A stretch of 64,000 nt of DNA, taken from positions 1,240,001 through 1,304,000 of the forward strand of contig NZ_JAUSZK010000001.1 in NCBI RefSeq assembly GCF_030817495.1, written 5' to 3'. Position 1 is the first letter of the stretch. Each line of letters starts with the position of its first letter. Position numbers and translations under genes: made by a program. Below, piece after piece: positions 9,801 to 17,945 of this stretch. This stretch comes from Streptomyces sp. V3I7. Lineage in GTDB: Bacteria > Actinomycetota > Actinomycetes > Streptomycetales > Streptomycetaceae. The notes beneath the pieces are model-generated. The model worked only from the letters and a program-made list of their open reading frames with translations, was not told the DNA's origin and searched no databases.

Positions 9801-10412
9801 CGAGCACAGCAGGGGCACCTCGACTCCGGTGGCCTCCATGGCGCGCCGGGCGCCGAGGACGGAGGCCTTGGTCTGGAGCAGGTCCTGGGTGGTCTCGACG
9901 ATCAGCGCGTCGGCGCCGCCCGCGAGCAGCCCCTCGGCGTTGGCCTGGAAGCCGTCGCGGAGGGTGGCGTACGGCACGTGGCCTAGCGTGGGCAGCTTAG
10001 TGCCGGGGCCGATGGAGCCCAGGACCCAGCGCTGGCGGCCGTCGCTCGCGGCGAACTCGTCGGCCACCTCGCGGGCGATGCGGGCGCCGGCCACGGACAG
10101 TTCGTGGACGCGGTCGGCGATGTCGTACTCCGCCATGGCCGCGTGGTTGGCCCCGAAGGTGTTGGTCTCCACGCAGTCGACGCCCACGGCGAAGTAGGCC
10201 TCGTGGACGGAGCGCACGATGTCGGGGCGGGTGAGATTGAGAATCTCGTTGCAGCCCTCGAGGTTCTCGAAGTCCTCCAGGGTCGGCTCCTGGTCCTGGA
10301 GCATCGTGCCCATCGCTCCGTCGGCGACCACCACACGGGTGGCGAGTGCCTCTCGGAGCGCGGACGTACGGGTCCGGCTGTCGGCGGAAGGGGTCGTTGG
10401 CAACGAGGCCAT
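6900..10412 (-). CDS. metH: Cobalamin-dependent methionine synthase
   Basis: A 1170-residue enzyme that transfers methyl from 5-methyltetrahydrofolate to homocysteine through cobalamin. All four modules are present. The homocysteine domain (about 1-330) has the zinc cysteines in IGLNCSTGP and GGCCGTTPEH. The pterin domain (about 350-620) starts with AIGERTNANGSKKF. The cobalamin domain has the cap segment SGQMQLPFVLQSAEVMK and the DVHDIGKN cobalt-ligand motif. The C-terminal S-adenosylmethionine reactivation domain ends near QLHPEQSTDAIVIHHPEAKY. Full length, no frameshift. ATG 10412 has GGGAG 6 nt upstream. It is divergent from gylR and stands alone. No B12-box-like riboswitch was recognised upstream. 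Confidence 0.97.
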   Translation of the reverse strand: MASLPTTPSADSRTRTSALREALATRVVVADGAMGTMLQDQEPTLEDFENLEGCNEILNLTRPDIVRSVHEAYFAVGVDCVETNTFGANHAAMAEYDIADRVHELSVAGARIAREVADEFAASDGRQRWVLGSIGPGTKLPTLGHVPYATLRDGFQANAEGLLAGGADALIVETTQDLLQTKASVLGARRAMEATGVEVPLLCSMAFETTGTMLLGSEIGAALTALEPLGIDMIGLNCSTGPAEMSEHLRYLTRHSRIPLLCMPNAGLPVLTKDGAHFPLDAEGLADAQENFVHDYGLSLVGGCCGTTPEHLRQVVERVRNLTPAERAPRPEPGAASLYQSVPFRQDTAYLAIGERTNANGSKKFREAMLEARWDDCVEMAREQIREGAHMLDLCVDYVGRDGVADMEELAGRFATASTLPIVLDSTEVDVLRAGLEKLGGRAVINSVNYEDGDGPESRFAKVTKLAQEHGAALIALTIDEEGQARTPEKKVEIAERLIDDLTGNWGIHESDILVDCLTFTICTGQEESRKDGIATIEAIRELKRRHPDVQTTLGLSNISFGLNPAARILLNSVFLDECVKAGLDSAIVHASKILPIARFSEEEVNTALDLIHDRRAEGYDPLQKLMQLFEGATAKSLKAGKAEELAALPLEERLKRRIIDGERNGLEADLDLALAERPALDIVNDTLLDGMKVVGELFGSGQMQLPFVLQSAEVMKAAVAHLEPHMEKSDSEGKGTIVLATVRGDVHDIGKNLVDIILSNNGYNVVNLGIKQPVSAILEAAEEHRADVIGMSGLLVKSTVIMKENLEELNQRGLAASYPVILGGAALTRAYVEQDLHELYEGEVRYARDAFEGLRLMDALIGVKRGVPGAVLPELKQRRVRAATVEIEERPEEGHVRSDVATDNPVPTPPFWDTRVVKGIPLKDYASWLDEGALFKGQWGLKQARTGDGPTYEELVETEGRPRLRGLLDRLQTDNLLEAAVVHGYFPCVSKDDDLIILDERGNERTRFTFPRQRRGRRLCLADFFRPEESGETDVVGLQVVTVGSKIGEETAKLFAANSYRDYLELHGLSVQLAEALAEYWHARVRSELGFAGEDPAGIDDMFALKYRGARFSLGYGACPDLGDRAKIADLLQPERIGVHLSEEFQLHPEQSTDAIVIHHPEAKYFNAR

Positions 10413-10726
10413 GTAGGGCTCCCTGGGCTGCGACGGCTGTCGGCTATGCGTTCCCGGGCAGGTCCGGGCAAGGCGCACGGCGTCAGCCTAACCGGGAGTC
10501 GGCTCGGATGGGCAGGGCGTCCACGACGCGGACGGGTGTGGCGAGGCCGTGGTCCCCCGGCCCGTGCGTGCGGGGGCGTGAGTCGGTCGATCATTGGCGA
10601 GAGGTCGGCATCGACCGGTAGTGTTCGGCATTGCCGAACAGTGGCGATGAGCCGGGCACGCAGTGGTGAAGAGTGGCAGCGCGACGTCGCGCGAGGGCGG
10701 ACGGCGGAGACGGAGGCAGGACGGCG
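10413..10726. promoter_or_regulatory. metH-gylR divergent promoter region
   Basis: This spacer holds no gene. On the metH side, a TAGGCT-like -10 candidate occurs on the minus strand at 10485-10490, without a convincing -35. On the gylR side lie the operator repeats annotated separately at 10603-10640. No B12-riboswitch core was recognised on the metH side. Confidence 0.45.
10603..10640 (+). promoter_or_regulatory. GylR autoregulatory operator (two sites 20 bp apart)
   Basis: TGTTCGGCATTGCCGAACA (10622-10640) is a perfect 9+1+9 inverted repeat. A second, weaker palindrome GGTCGGCATCGACC begins at 10603, so the GGCAT cores at 10607 and 10627 lie exactly 20 bp apart, about two helical turns. 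The strong site matches a sequence in front of glpF at 16 of 19 positions. GylR is known to repress both its own gene and the glycerol operon. Confidence 0.75.
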
Positions 10727-11491
10727 ATGGCACGGAACATCCAGTCGCTCGAACGGGCGGCCGCGATGCTGCGGCTGCTCGCGGGGGGCGAGCGCCGGCT
10801 CGGCCTCTCGGAGATCGCCTCCTCGCTGGGCCTGGCCAAGGGCACCGCCCACGGCATCCTGCGCACCCTCCAGCACGAGGGCTTCGTCGAGCAGGACGAG
10901 GTCTCCGGCCGCTACCAGCTGGGCGCCGAACTGCTGCGCCTGGGCACGACCTACCTCGACGTGCACGAGCTGCGGGCGCGGGCGCTGGTGTGGACCGACG
11001 ACCTGGCCCGTTCCAGCGGGGAAAGCGTCTACCTGGGCGTGCTCCACCAGCGGGGCGTGCTGATCGTGCACCACGTCTTCCGGCCCGACGACAGCCGGCA
11101 GGTGCTGGAGATCGGGGCCATGCAGCCGCTGCACTCCACCGCGCTCGGCAAGGTGCTGTCGGCCTACGACCCGGTCGCCCACAGCGAGGCCCTGGACGGC
11201 GATCCGAAGACCTTCACCGAGCGCACCGTGAGCGACGTGGCCGGTTTTGAGCACATCCTCGACCTCACACGCGCGCGGGGTTACGCGGTCGACGTGGAGG
11301 AGACCTGGGAGGGCATGGCCTCCATCGCCGCCCCGGTCCACGACCGGCGGCGCATGCCGGTGGGCGCGGTCGGCATCACCGGCGCCGTGGAGCGGCTGAG
11401 CCGGGGCGGTGAGCTGCGCCCCGAACTGATCGCGGCGGTACGGGACTGCGCCCGCGCGGTGTCGCGGGACCTGGGCGCCCGGCGCTTCTGA
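10727..11491 (+). CDS. gylR: IclR-family glycerol operon repressor GylR
   Basis: A 254-residue IclR-family repressor. The N-terminal winged HTH (residues 1-70) is LGLSEIASSLGLAKGTAHGI with recognition helix around AKGTAHGILRTL. The C-terminal effector domain (about 80-250) has the typical HHVFRPDDSRQVLEIG and PLHSTALGKVLSAY. In S. coelicolor this protein mediates glycerol induction and glucose repression of the gyl operon, which lies directly downstream here, and it is autoregulated. ATG 10727 has GGAGG 10 nt upstream. The matched inverted repeats in front of gylR and glpF support the same circuit. Confidence 0.96.
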   Translation: MARNIQSLERAAAMLRLLAGGERRLGLSEIASSLGLAKGTAHGILRTLQHEGFVEQDEVSGRYQLGAELLRLGTTYLDVHELRARALVWTDDLARSSGESVYLGVLHQRGVLIVHHVFRPDDSRQVLEIGAMQPLHSTALGKVLSAYDPVAHSEALDGDPKTFTERTVSDVAGFEHILDLTRARGYAVDVEETWEGMASIAAPVHDRRRMPVGAVGITGAVERLSRGGELRPELIAAVRDCARAVSRDLGARRF

Positions 11492-11530
11492 GCCGGCGGG
11501 AGTCCGGAGCGCCGTCCATGACGATCGCGC

Positions 11531-11550
11531 AATAACGATCAATAACGATC
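11531..11550. repeat. Tandem AATAACGATC repeat upstream of glpF
   Basis: AATAACGATC occurs twice head to tail, with a third ACGATC at 11521. It sits about 20 bp upstream of the putative -35 box of glpF. It may bind an activator or DNA-bending protein; function unknown. Confidence 0.45.
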
Positions 11551-11571
11551 CTGGTTTCGGCCACAGAACTC

Positions 11572-11643
11572 TTGACGCACGTGTGACGCCGGGACAAGAC
11601 TCCCGTCCATCGGTCGGCATTGTCGAACACTTACCGGCAATAC
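11572..11643 (+). promoter_or_regulatory. glpF operon promoter with GylR operator
   Basis: TTGACG (11572-11577) and CAAGAC (11595-11600) are spaced 17 bp and form a possible promoter. Immediately downstream, CGGTCGGCATTGTCGAACA (11611-11629) matches the perfect gylR operator at 16 of 19 positions. A second CCGGCAAT core follows with exactly 20 bp spacing (GGCA at 11616 and 11636). Its position over the start-site region fits repression by GylR. Confidence 0.65.
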
Positions 11644-11705
11644 ACGCTAGGGTGTGACAACGCCAAGGGCCGGCTTCCCCTGGACGAAGGACAAAGGAGT
11701 CGCGG

Positions 11706-12500
11706 GTGTCCAGCTCCGACATCTTCATCGGCGAGACCATCGGTACCGCCATACTCATCCTGCTCGGCGGCGGCGTCTGTGCCGCCGTGACGCTGAAGGC
11801 CTCCAAGGCGCGTAACGCCGGCTGGCTCGCCATCACCTTCGGGTGGGGCTTCGCCGTTCTCACGGCCGTCTACACAGCGGCGCCCCTTTCCGGCGCCCAC
11901 CTCAACCCGGCCGTGACGCTGGCGCTCGCGATCAAGGACCACGACTTCAGCCACGTGCCCGTCTACTGGGCCGGGCAGATGTTCGGCGCGATGATCGGCG
12001 CCGCGCTGGTCTGGGTGGCGTACCTCGGCCAGTTCCACGCGCATCTCACCGACAAGGAGATCGTCGGCGGTCCCGGTGCCCAGGCCACGGCGGCCAAGGC
12101 GGTCGAGGCGCAGGAGGCCGCCGCAGGCCCGGTCCTCGGCATCTTCTCCACCGGCCCGGAGATCCGCAACGCCCTGCAGAACCTCGCCACGGAGATCATC
12201 GGCACGGTCGTCCTGGTGCTCGCCGTTCTCACCCAGGGCCTCAACGACAAGGGCAACGGCCTCGGCACGCTGGGCGCGCTGATCACCGCGCTCGTGGTCG
12301 TCTCCATCGGCCTCTCCCTCGGTGGGCCGACCGGTTACGCGATCAACCCGGCCCGTGACCTCGGTCCGCGTATCACGCACGCTCTTCTGCCCCTGCCCAA
12401 CAAGGGCGGCTCCGACTGGGGCTACGCCTGGATACCCGTGGTCGGTCCGCTGATCGGCGGCGCCATCGCTGCGGGCATCTACAACGTCGCATTTGCTTAA
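11706..12500 (+). CDS. glpF: Glycerol uptake facilitator (aquaglyceroporin)
   Basis: A 264-residue MIP-family channel with six membrane helices. The two pore half-helices carry HLNPAVT and [12 protein letters not shown]. The Asp after the second NPA-R is the signature of glycerol facilitators as opposed to water channels. An extended Ala/Glu/Lys loop lies between helices 3 and 4 (around residues 110-150). It is the first gene of the glycerol operon. GTG start with AAGGAG 6 nt upstream. It admits glycerol for phosphorylation by the kinase 98 bp downstream. Expression is expected to be repressed by GylR. Confidence 0.95.
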   Translation: MSSSDIFIGETIGTAILILLGGGVCAAVTLKASKARNAGWLAITFGWGFAVLTAVYTAAPLSGAHLNPAVTLALAIKDHDFSHVPVYWAGQMFGAMIGAALVWVAYLGQFHAHLTDKEIVGGPGAQATAAKAVEAQEAAAGPVLGIFSTGPEIRNALQNLATEIIGTVVLVLAVLTQGLNDKGNGLGTLGALITALVVVSIGLSLGGPTGYAINPARDLGPRITHALLPLPNKGGSDWGYAWIPVVGPLIGGAIAAGIYNVAFA

Positions 12501-12598
12501 AGGGACCGAACTTCAGGAGATCCGCTCCCGAGCACCGCGCCTCGCAGCACGCGCCGTACGTACCGCCCCCGTAACCAAGGAACTTCCAGGAGCACACA

Positions 12599-14137
12599 GT
12601 GACCGACGCCCACACCGCAGGCCCGTTCATCGCGGCCATCGACCAGGGCACGACCTCCAGCCGGTGCATCGTCTTCGACCGGGACGGCCGGATCGTCTCC
12701 GTCGACCAGAAAGAGCACGAGCAGATCTTCCCGAAGCCGGGCTGGGTCGAGCACGACGCCAACGAGATCTGGACCAACGTCCAGGAGGTCGTCGCCAGCG
12801 CCATCGAGAAGGCGGACATCACCCGCGACGACATCAAGGCCATCGGCATCACCAACCAGCGCGAGACCACCGTGCTGTGGGACAAGAACACCGGTGAGCC
12901 CGTCCACAACGCCATCGTCTGGCAGGACACCCGCACCGACGCCCTGTGCAAGGAGCTCGGCCGCAACGTCGGCCAGGACCGCTTCCGCCGCGAGACCGGC
13001 CTGCCGCTGGCCTCCTACTTCGCCGGCCCCAAGGCCCGCTGGCTGCTCGACAACGTCGAGGGCCTGCGCGAGCGCGCCGAGGCGGGCGACATCCTCTTCG
13101 GCACCATGGACACCTGGGTCATCTGGAACCTGACCGGCGGTGTGAACGGCGGCAAGCACGTCACCGACGTCACCAACGCCTCCCGCACCATGCTGATGAA
13201 CCTGCACACGATGCAGTGGGACGAAAAGATCTGCTCGTCCATCGGCGTCCCGATGCAGATGCTCCCGGAGATCCGCTCCTCCGCGGAGGTCTACGGCGAG
13301 ATCACCGGCGGCCGCCTCGGCGACCTGCTCGGCGGCATCCCGGTGGCGTCCGCGCTCGGCGACCAGCAGGCGGCCCTGTTCGGCCAGACCTGTTTCTCCG
13401 AGGGTGAGACCAAGTCGACGTACGGCACCGGCACGTTCATGGTGATGAACACCGGCGACAAGATCATCAACTCCTACTCGGGCCTGCTGACCACGGTCGG
13501 CTACCAGATCGGCGACCAGAAGCCGGTCTACGCCCTGGAGGGCTCGATCGCCGTCACCGGCTCGCTGGTGCAGTGGATGCGCGACCAGATGGGTCTGATC
13601 TCCACCGCCGCCGAGATCGAGACGCTCGCGCTGTCGGTCGAGGACAACGGCGGCGCCTACTTCGTGCCGGCCTTCTCCGGCCTGTTCGCCCCGCACTGGC
13701 GTTCCGACGCGCGCGGTGTGATCGCCGGTCTGACCCGGTACGTCACCAAGGCGCACGTCGCCCGCGCCGTCCTGGAGGCCACGGCCTGGCAGACCCGTGA
13801 GGTCGCGGACGCCATGACCAAGGACTCCGGCGTCGAGCTGGCCACGCTCAAGGTCGACGGCGGCATGACCGCCAACAACCTGCTGATGCAGACGCTCTCC
13901 GACGTCCTGGACGCGCCGGTGGTGCGCCCGCTGGTCGCCGAGACCACCTGCCTGGGCGCCGCGTACGCCGCCGGTCTCGCCGTCGGCTTCTGGAACAGCA
14001 CCGACGACCTGCGCGCCAACTGGCGCCGGGCCGCCGAGTGGACCCCCCGCATGGACGCGGAGACCCGCGACCGTGAATACAAGAGCTGGCTCAAGGCCGT
14101 CGAGCGGACCATGGGCTGGATCGAGCACGAGGAGTAG
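12599..14137 (+). CDS. glpK: Glycerol kinase
   Basis: A 512-residue FGGY-family kinase making sn-glycerol 3-phosphate from glycerol and ATP. N-terminal phosphate-binding signature [19 protein letters not shown], substrate segment [14 protein letters not shown], the FGGY pattern [15 protein letters not shown], and the ADP-site [12 protein letters not shown] are all intact. Length is standard. GTG start with AGGAG upstream. Middle gene of the operon, 98 bp after glpF and 9 bp before glpD. In S. coelicolor glycerol 3-phosphate is thought to be the true inducer acting on GylR. Confidence 0.97.
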   Translation: MTDAHTAGPFIAAIDQGTTSSRCIVFDRDGRIVSVDQKEHEQIFPKPGWVEHDANEIWTNVQEVVASAIEKADITRDDIKAIGITNQRETTVLWDKNTGEPVHNAIVWQDTRTDALCKELGRNVGQDRFRRETGLPLASYFAGPKARWLLDNVEGLRERAEAGDILFGTMDTWVIWNLTGGVNGGKHVTDVTNASRTMLMNLHTMQWDEKICSSIGVPMQMLPEIRSSAEVYGEITGGRLGDLLGGIPVASALGDQQAALFGQTCFSEGETKSTYGTGTFMVMNTGDKIINSYSGLLTTVGYQIGDQKPVYALEGSIAVTGSLVQWMRDQMGLISTAAEIETLALSVEDNGGAYFVPAFSGLFAPHWRSDARGVIAGLTRYVTKAHVARAVLEATAWQTREVADAMTKDSGVELATLKVDGGMTANNLLMQTLSDVLDAPVVRPLVAETTCLGAAYAAGLAVGFWNSTDDLRANWRRAAEWTPRMDAETRDREYKSWLKAVERTMGWIEHEE

Positions 14138-14146
14138 TCACCCCAC

Positions 14147-15763
14147 ATGACCAGTCAGTCCACCCTGCAGTCCGTGCCTGCCCTGGGTACGCGCCCTGCC
14201 TCCGGCTCGAACCCGAGCCGCGCCGAGACCCGGGAGCAGCTCGCCAAGGCGTCGTACGACCTTCTCGTGATCGGCGGCGGCATCCTGGGCATCTCCACCG
14301 CCTGGCACGCCGCGCAGTCCGGCCTCAGGGTGGCACTGGTCGATGCCGGCGACTTCGCCGGTGCCACCTCGTCCGCCTCCTCCAAGCTGCTCCACGGCGG
14401 TCTGCGCTACCTGCAGACCGGCGCGGTGAAGCTGGTGGCGGAGAACCACTTCGAGCGCCGTGCGGTCTCCCGCCAGGTGGCCCCCCACCTGGCCAACCCG
14501 CTCACGTTCTACCTCCCCGTGTACAAGGGCGGGCCGCACGGCGCGGCGAAGCTCGGAGCGGGCGTCTTCGCCTACTCCGCGCTGTCCGCGTTCGGTGACG
14601 GCGTGGGCCACCTGCTCTCCCCCGCCAAGGCGGCGCAGGACGTGCCCGAGCTGCGTACCGAGAACCTCAAGGCCGTGGCCGTGTACGGCGACGACCAGAT
14701 GAACGACGCCCGCATGGCGCTGATGACGGTCCGCGCGGCCGTCGAGGCGGGCGCGGTCGTGCTCAACCACGCCGAGGTCACCGGCCTGCGCTTCACCCGG
14801 CGCCGGGTGACGGGCGCAGAGCTGAAGGACCGTCTGTCCGGCGAGGAGTTCGGCGTCGACGCGCGCCTCGTGCTCAACGCCACCGGCCCGTGGGTGGACC
14901 ACCTGCGACGGATGGAGGACCCGAAGGCCGCGCCGTCGATCCGGCTGTCGAAGGGCGCGCACCTGGTCCTGAAGCGCACCGCCCCGTGGCGGGCGGCGCT
15001 GGCCACCCCGATCGACAAGTACCGCATCACCTTCGCCCTCCCCTGGGAGGACATGCTGCTGCTCGGCACGACCGACGAGGCGTACGAGGGCGATCCGGCG
15101 GATGTCGCGGTCAACGACAAGGACATCGCGCAGATCCTCGACGAGGCCGCGTTCTCCATACGCGACCAGCAGCTCGACCGGGACCTGATCACGTACGCCT
15201 TCGCCGGTCTGCGCGTGCTGCCGGGCGGTCCCGGCGACACCGCCAAGGCCAAGCGGGAGACCGTGGTGAGCGAGGGCCGGGGCGGGATGCTGTCCATCGC
15301 CGGCGGCAAGTGGACCACGTTCCGGCACATCGGACGGACGGTCATGAAGAAGCTGGAGTCGCTGCCGGGGCATCCGCTGGGCGACGACTTCGAGCCGATC
15401 TCGTCGCTGCCGAAGCGGCTGCCGCTGCCCGGCGTCGCCAACCCCCGCGCCGTGGCCCACCGCCTGCTGGTGGACCGTCCGGCGCCCGGTCCGCGGATGG
15501 CCGCCGACACCGCCAGGCACCTGGCCACGCACTACGGCTCGCTGGCCTTCGACATCGCCCGCCTCGCCAACGAGTCGCCGGAGCTGGCCGAGCGCGTCCA
15601 CCCCGACGCCCCCGAGATCTGGGCGCAGGTCGTCTGGGCCCGCGACCACGAGTGGGCCGAGACGCAGGACGACGTGCTGCGCAGGCGTACGACGCTGACG
15701 ATCCGCGGGCTCGCCACGGACGAGGTACGGGCCCGGGTGCAGGGCGTCCTCGACGCCAAATAG
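14147..15763 (+). CDS. glpD: Aerobic glycerol-3-phosphate dehydrogenase (FAD)
   Basis: A 538-residue membrane-associated flavoprotein that oxidises sn-glycerol 3-phosphate to dihydroxyacetone phosphate and feeds electrons to quinone. The FAD-binding dinucleotide motif is LLVIGGGILGISTAWHAA. Substrate motifs TSSASSKLLHGGLRYL and LSIAGGKWTTFRHIG are intact. The C-terminal alpha-helical domain is present. The ribosome-binding site overlaps the end of glpK (GAGGAG then TAG), implying coupled translation. It closes the operon; a strong hairpin follows 20 nt after the stop. Confidence 0.97.
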   Translation: MTSQSTLQSVPALGTRPASGSNPSRAETREQLAKASYDLLVIGGGILGISTAWHAAQSGLRVALVDAGDFAGATSSASSKLLHGGLRYLQTGAVKLVAENHFERRAVSRQVAPHLANPLTFYLPVYKGGPHGAAKLGAGVFAYSALSAFGDGVGHLLSPAKAAQDVPELRTENLKAVAVYGDDQMNDARMALMTVRAAVEAGAVVLNHAEVTGLRFTRRRVTGAELKDRLSGEEFGVDARLVLNATGPWVDHLRRMEDPKAAPSIRLSKGAHLVLKRTAPWRAALATPIDKYRITFALPWEDMLLLGTTDEAYEGDPADVAVNDKDIAQILDEAAFSIRDQQLDRDLITYAFAGLRVLPGGPGDTAKAKRETVVSEGRGGMLSIAGGKWTTFRHIGRTVMKKLESLPGHPLGDDFEPISSLPKRLPLPGVANPRAVAHRLLVDRPAPGPRMAADTARHLATHYGSLAFDIARLANESPELAERVHPDAPEIWAQVVWARDHEWAETQDDVLRRRTTLTIRGLATDEVRARVQGVLDAK

Positions 15764-15783
15764 CCCCGGACGCACAGCCCTTG

Positions 15784-15817
15784 GAGGGGCGGTTCCTCGC
15801 CGGAGGAGCCGCCCCTC
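15784..15817 (+). terminator. Glycerol operon terminator
   Basis: GAGGGGCGGTTCCTC pairs with GAGGAGCCGCCCCTC (15 bp, one G-U) across a 4-nt loop, 20 nt past the glpD stop. The left arm shares AGGGGCGGTTCCTC with the terminator at 17889-17931. Confidence 0.85.
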
Positions 15818-15864
15818 TCCGCTGTGCCCGGGCATCGGCCTATCTTGTCGTACATGTCCGAGAG

Positions 15865-15953
15865 TTGACGACCCATGAGGCATGTGGGGTAGGAGGGGCA
15901 TCATGTCGGGCATCGACTTGTCATGAACCTGCGATCCGACGGTCGGATCGCAG
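15865..15953 (+). promoter_or_regulatory. Promoter candidate and palindrome upstream of phospholipase gene
   Basis: TTGACG (15865-15870) and TAGGAG (15890-15895) are spaced 19 bp, a possible promoter. CTGCGATCCGA and TCGGATCGCAG (15929-15953) form a perfect 11-bp inverted repeat with a 3-nt centre, ending only a few nt before the Shine-Dalgarno. It could be an operator, or an mRNA hairpin limiting initiation. Confidence 0.55.
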
Positions 15954-15970
15954 TCTCATGGAGGTGTGGG

Positions 15971-16423
15971 ATGCACCGAAGACTCGCCACCGGATTAGCC
16001 GCCTCGACCCTCGCCCTGATGACCGTCGCCGGCACGGCCACCGCCGCCACCGCCGCCCCGGCCGACAAGCCCCAGGTCCTGTCCAGTTGGACCCAGACCA
16101 GCGCGTCGAGCTACAGCGCGTGGGCCGCCGCGCGCGCCAACCAGTCCGCCTGGTCCGCCTATGGGTTCGACTGGTCCACCGACTACTGCTCCTCCTCGCC
16201 GGACAATCCGTTCGGCTTCCCCTTCGCCACGTCCTGCGCCCGCCACGACTTCGGCTACCGCAACTACAAGGCGGCGGGCTCCTTCGACGCCAACAAGCCC
16301 CGTCTGGACAGCGCGTTGTACGAAGACCTCAAGCGTGTGTGCCTCAACTACAGCGGCTCGACGAAGTCCGCGTGCGACGGAACGGCCTGGACGTACTACC
16401 AGGCCGTTAAGGCGCTGGGCTGA
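15971..16423 (+). CDS. Secreted phospholipase A2 (Streptomyces type), TTA-containing
   Basis: A 150-residue precursor. Signal peptide MHRRLATGLAAS... with Ala-x-Ala cleavage after residue 28 gives a 122-residue mature enzyme starting APADKPQ, the same size and start as S. violaceoruber PLA2. In mature numbering the catalytic dyad H64-D65 lies in CARHDFGYRNY, D43 is the calcium ligand, and four Cys can make two disulfides. It hydrolyses the sn-2 ester of phospholipids outside the cell. Codon 9 is TTA (15995-15997), the rare Leu codon read by bldA tRNA. It was the only in-frame TTA found by eye in the intact genes of this window, suggesting developmental control. GGAGG lies 8 nt before the ATG. 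Confidence 0.95.
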   Translation: MHRRLATGLAASTLALMTVAGTATAATAAPADKPQVLSSWTQTSASSYSAWAAARANQSAWSAYGFDWSTDYCSSSPDNPFGFPFATSCARHDFGYRNYKAAGSFDANKPRLDSALYEDLKRVCLNYSGSTKSACDGTAWTYYQAVKALG

Positions 16424-16444
16424 CCGGAGCCGCAGACGGGCCGG

Positions 16445-16474
16445 GGCCGGACGCGGCGCGTGACGCGGCCGGCC
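16445..16474 (+). terminator. Phospholipase gene terminator
   Basis: GGCCGG and CGCG pair with CGCG and CCGGCC around an 8-nt loop, with one internal A-G mismatch. It lies 22 nt past the phospholipase stop. Confidence 0.55.
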
Positions 16475-16815
16475 TCGTGCGTACGGCACCGCGGCCGCGG
16501 GCCGGTTGTCGGTGGCGGCTGGTATCCATGACCGTATGCGCACAGATCAGGCGGATCCGGGTGTGGGAGGAGGACGGCGAGGGCGACGGGGCGTTCGAAG
16601 ACCCCGACGAGGCCATCGACCGGGTTCTCTCACCACTTCCGCGGGCGGGCGACACCCGGGCGGTGGTGCGGGAGGGGACGGTGGGCCCCGGGTGTTCCCG
16701 GGGGCCGATCGGGGCAGTGATCCGTTCACTCCCCCTTGCACGGGGGCTGCGGGCGCCCTCGGGGGACGCCGTAAGGTTGAGGCGTACGTGAGGGCTCGTC
16801 GGAAGGAGGCACTGG
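16475..16815. other. Gene-free spacer upstream of PAC2 gene
   Basis: About 340 bp with no convincing gene. Short open frames cross it, but they lack ribosome-binding sites and their translations are Arg/Gly/Pro-rich without family features. TAAGGT at 16772-16777 could be the -10 of the PAC2 promoter. A clear Shine-Dalgarno AAGGAGG precedes the PAC2 GTG. Confidence 0.4.
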
Positions 16816-17850
16816 GTGATCGAGCTCGAGGGGGTTCCCGAGCTGATCGACCCGGTCATGGTGGCCGCGTTCGAGGGCTGGAACGATGCCGGCGACGCCG
16901 CCTCCACCGCGGTCGCGCATCTGGAGAAGGAGTGGAAGGGCGAGGTGTTCGCGGCGCTGGACGCCGAGGACTACTACGACTTCCAGGTCAACCGCCCCAC
17001 CGTGTTCATGGAGGGCGGCGTCCGCAAGATCACGTGGCCCACGACGAGACTGTCGGTCGTCCGGGTCGGCGGCGAGAAGCCGCGCGACCTGGTGCTGGTC
17101 CGTGGCATCGAACCGTCCATGCGCTGGCGCTCGTTCTGCAACGAACTGCTGGGCTTCGCCCATGAACTGGGTGTGGAGCTGGTGGTCGTCCTGGGCGCCC
17201 TGCTCGGCGACACCCCGCACACGCGCCCGGTTCCGGTCAGCGGTGTCACCTCCGACCCCGACCTGGCCCGCCGCATGGACCTGGAGGAGACCAAGTACGA
17301 GGGCCCGACGGGCATCGTCGGCGTGCTCCAGGAGGCGTGCACGCACGCGGGCGTCCCGGCGGTGTCGCTGTGGGCCGCCGTACCGCACTACGTGTCGCAG
17401 CCGCCCAACCCGAAGGCGACTCTGGCCCTGCTCAACCGCCTGGAGGACCTGCTCGACCTGCGCATCCCGCTGGGCGAGCTGCCCGAGGACGCGCGCGCCT
17501 GGCAGGTCGGCGTGGACCAGCTGGCCGCCGAGGACAGCGAGGTCGCCGAGTACGTCCAGACGCTGGAGGAGGCCCGGGACACCGCCGAGCTGCCCGAGGC
17601 GTCCGGCGAGGCCATCGCCCGCGAGTTCGAGCGCTACCTGCGCAGACGGGACGTCAGTCCGCCCGGCGGGCACGCCACTGCGGACGGCGGTGAAGGGACG
17701 TCCTCGCCGTCCTCGTACCTGCGGGACAACCCGGGCGGCCGGACCCGTCCCCCGAAGCCGCCGCGGCGCGGCGGTCGGGGAGGCAAGGGCAGCCCGGGCA
17801 ACACGGGCAGCGGCGAGAGCGGCGACGAGGAGAGCGGCTCCGAGGACTGA
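16816..17850 (+). CDS. PAC2-family protein (proteasome-assembly-chaperone-like fold)
   Basis: A 344-residue protein. The first 280 residues are a PAC2 domain: FEGWNDAGDAASTAVAHL, VRGIEPSMRWRSFCNELLGF and LWAAVPHYVSQPPNPKATL are typical of the actinobacterial family. Archaeal and eukaryotic relatives help assemble 20S proteasomes; the role in actinobacteria is unproven. The last 65 residues are a low-complexity Gly/Ser/Pro/Arg tail ending in acidic GDEESGSED, probably disordered. No membrane segments. GTG 16816 has AAGGAGG 6 nt upstream. It stands alone, convergent with mshC across a long terminator. In S. coelicolor, from memory, the proteasome genes lie in the same chromosomal area, outside this window. 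Confidence 0.88.
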   Translation: MIELEGVPELIDPVMVAAFEGWNDAGDAASTAVAHLEKEWKGEVFAALDAEDYYDFQVNRPTVFMEGGVRKITWPTTRLSVVRVGGEKPRDLVLVRGIEPSMRWRSFCNELLGFAHELGVELVVVLGALLGDTPHTRPVPVSGVTSDPDLARRMDLEETKYEGPTGIVGVLQEACTHAGVPAVSLWAAVPHYVSQPPNPKATLALLNRLEDLLDLRIPLGELPEDARAWQVGVDQLAAEDSEVAEYVQTLEEARDTAELPEASGEAIAREFERYLRRRDVSPPGGHATADGGEGTSSPSSYLRDNPGGRTRPPKPPRRGGRGGKGSPGNTGSGESGDEESGSED

Positions 17851-17888
17851 GTCCGCCGGCGATCGGGACGGCCGGGACGGCCAGTAGA

Positions 17889-17931
17889 CGGAAGGGGCGG
17901 TTCCTCCGGTGTGGAGGAACCGCCCCTTCCG
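17889..17931. terminator. 19-bp perfect bidirectional terminator
   Basis: A perfect 19-bp stem with loop GGTGT separates the convergent PAC2 and mshC genes. The left arm contains AGGGGCGGTTCCTC, also present in the glycerol operon terminator. Confidence 0.9.
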
Positions 17932-17945
17932 GCGTTTCTCAGGCC

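Noticed and set aside
10413..10726. Possible cobalamin or SAM riboswitch before metH
   Set aside because: No B12-box-like core or recognisable SAM aptamer was seen on the metH strand.
16477..16791. Possible 104-codon gene between phospholipase and PAC2 genes
   Set aside because: No Shine-Dalgarno, no recognisable motifs, and composition like a random GC-rich frame.
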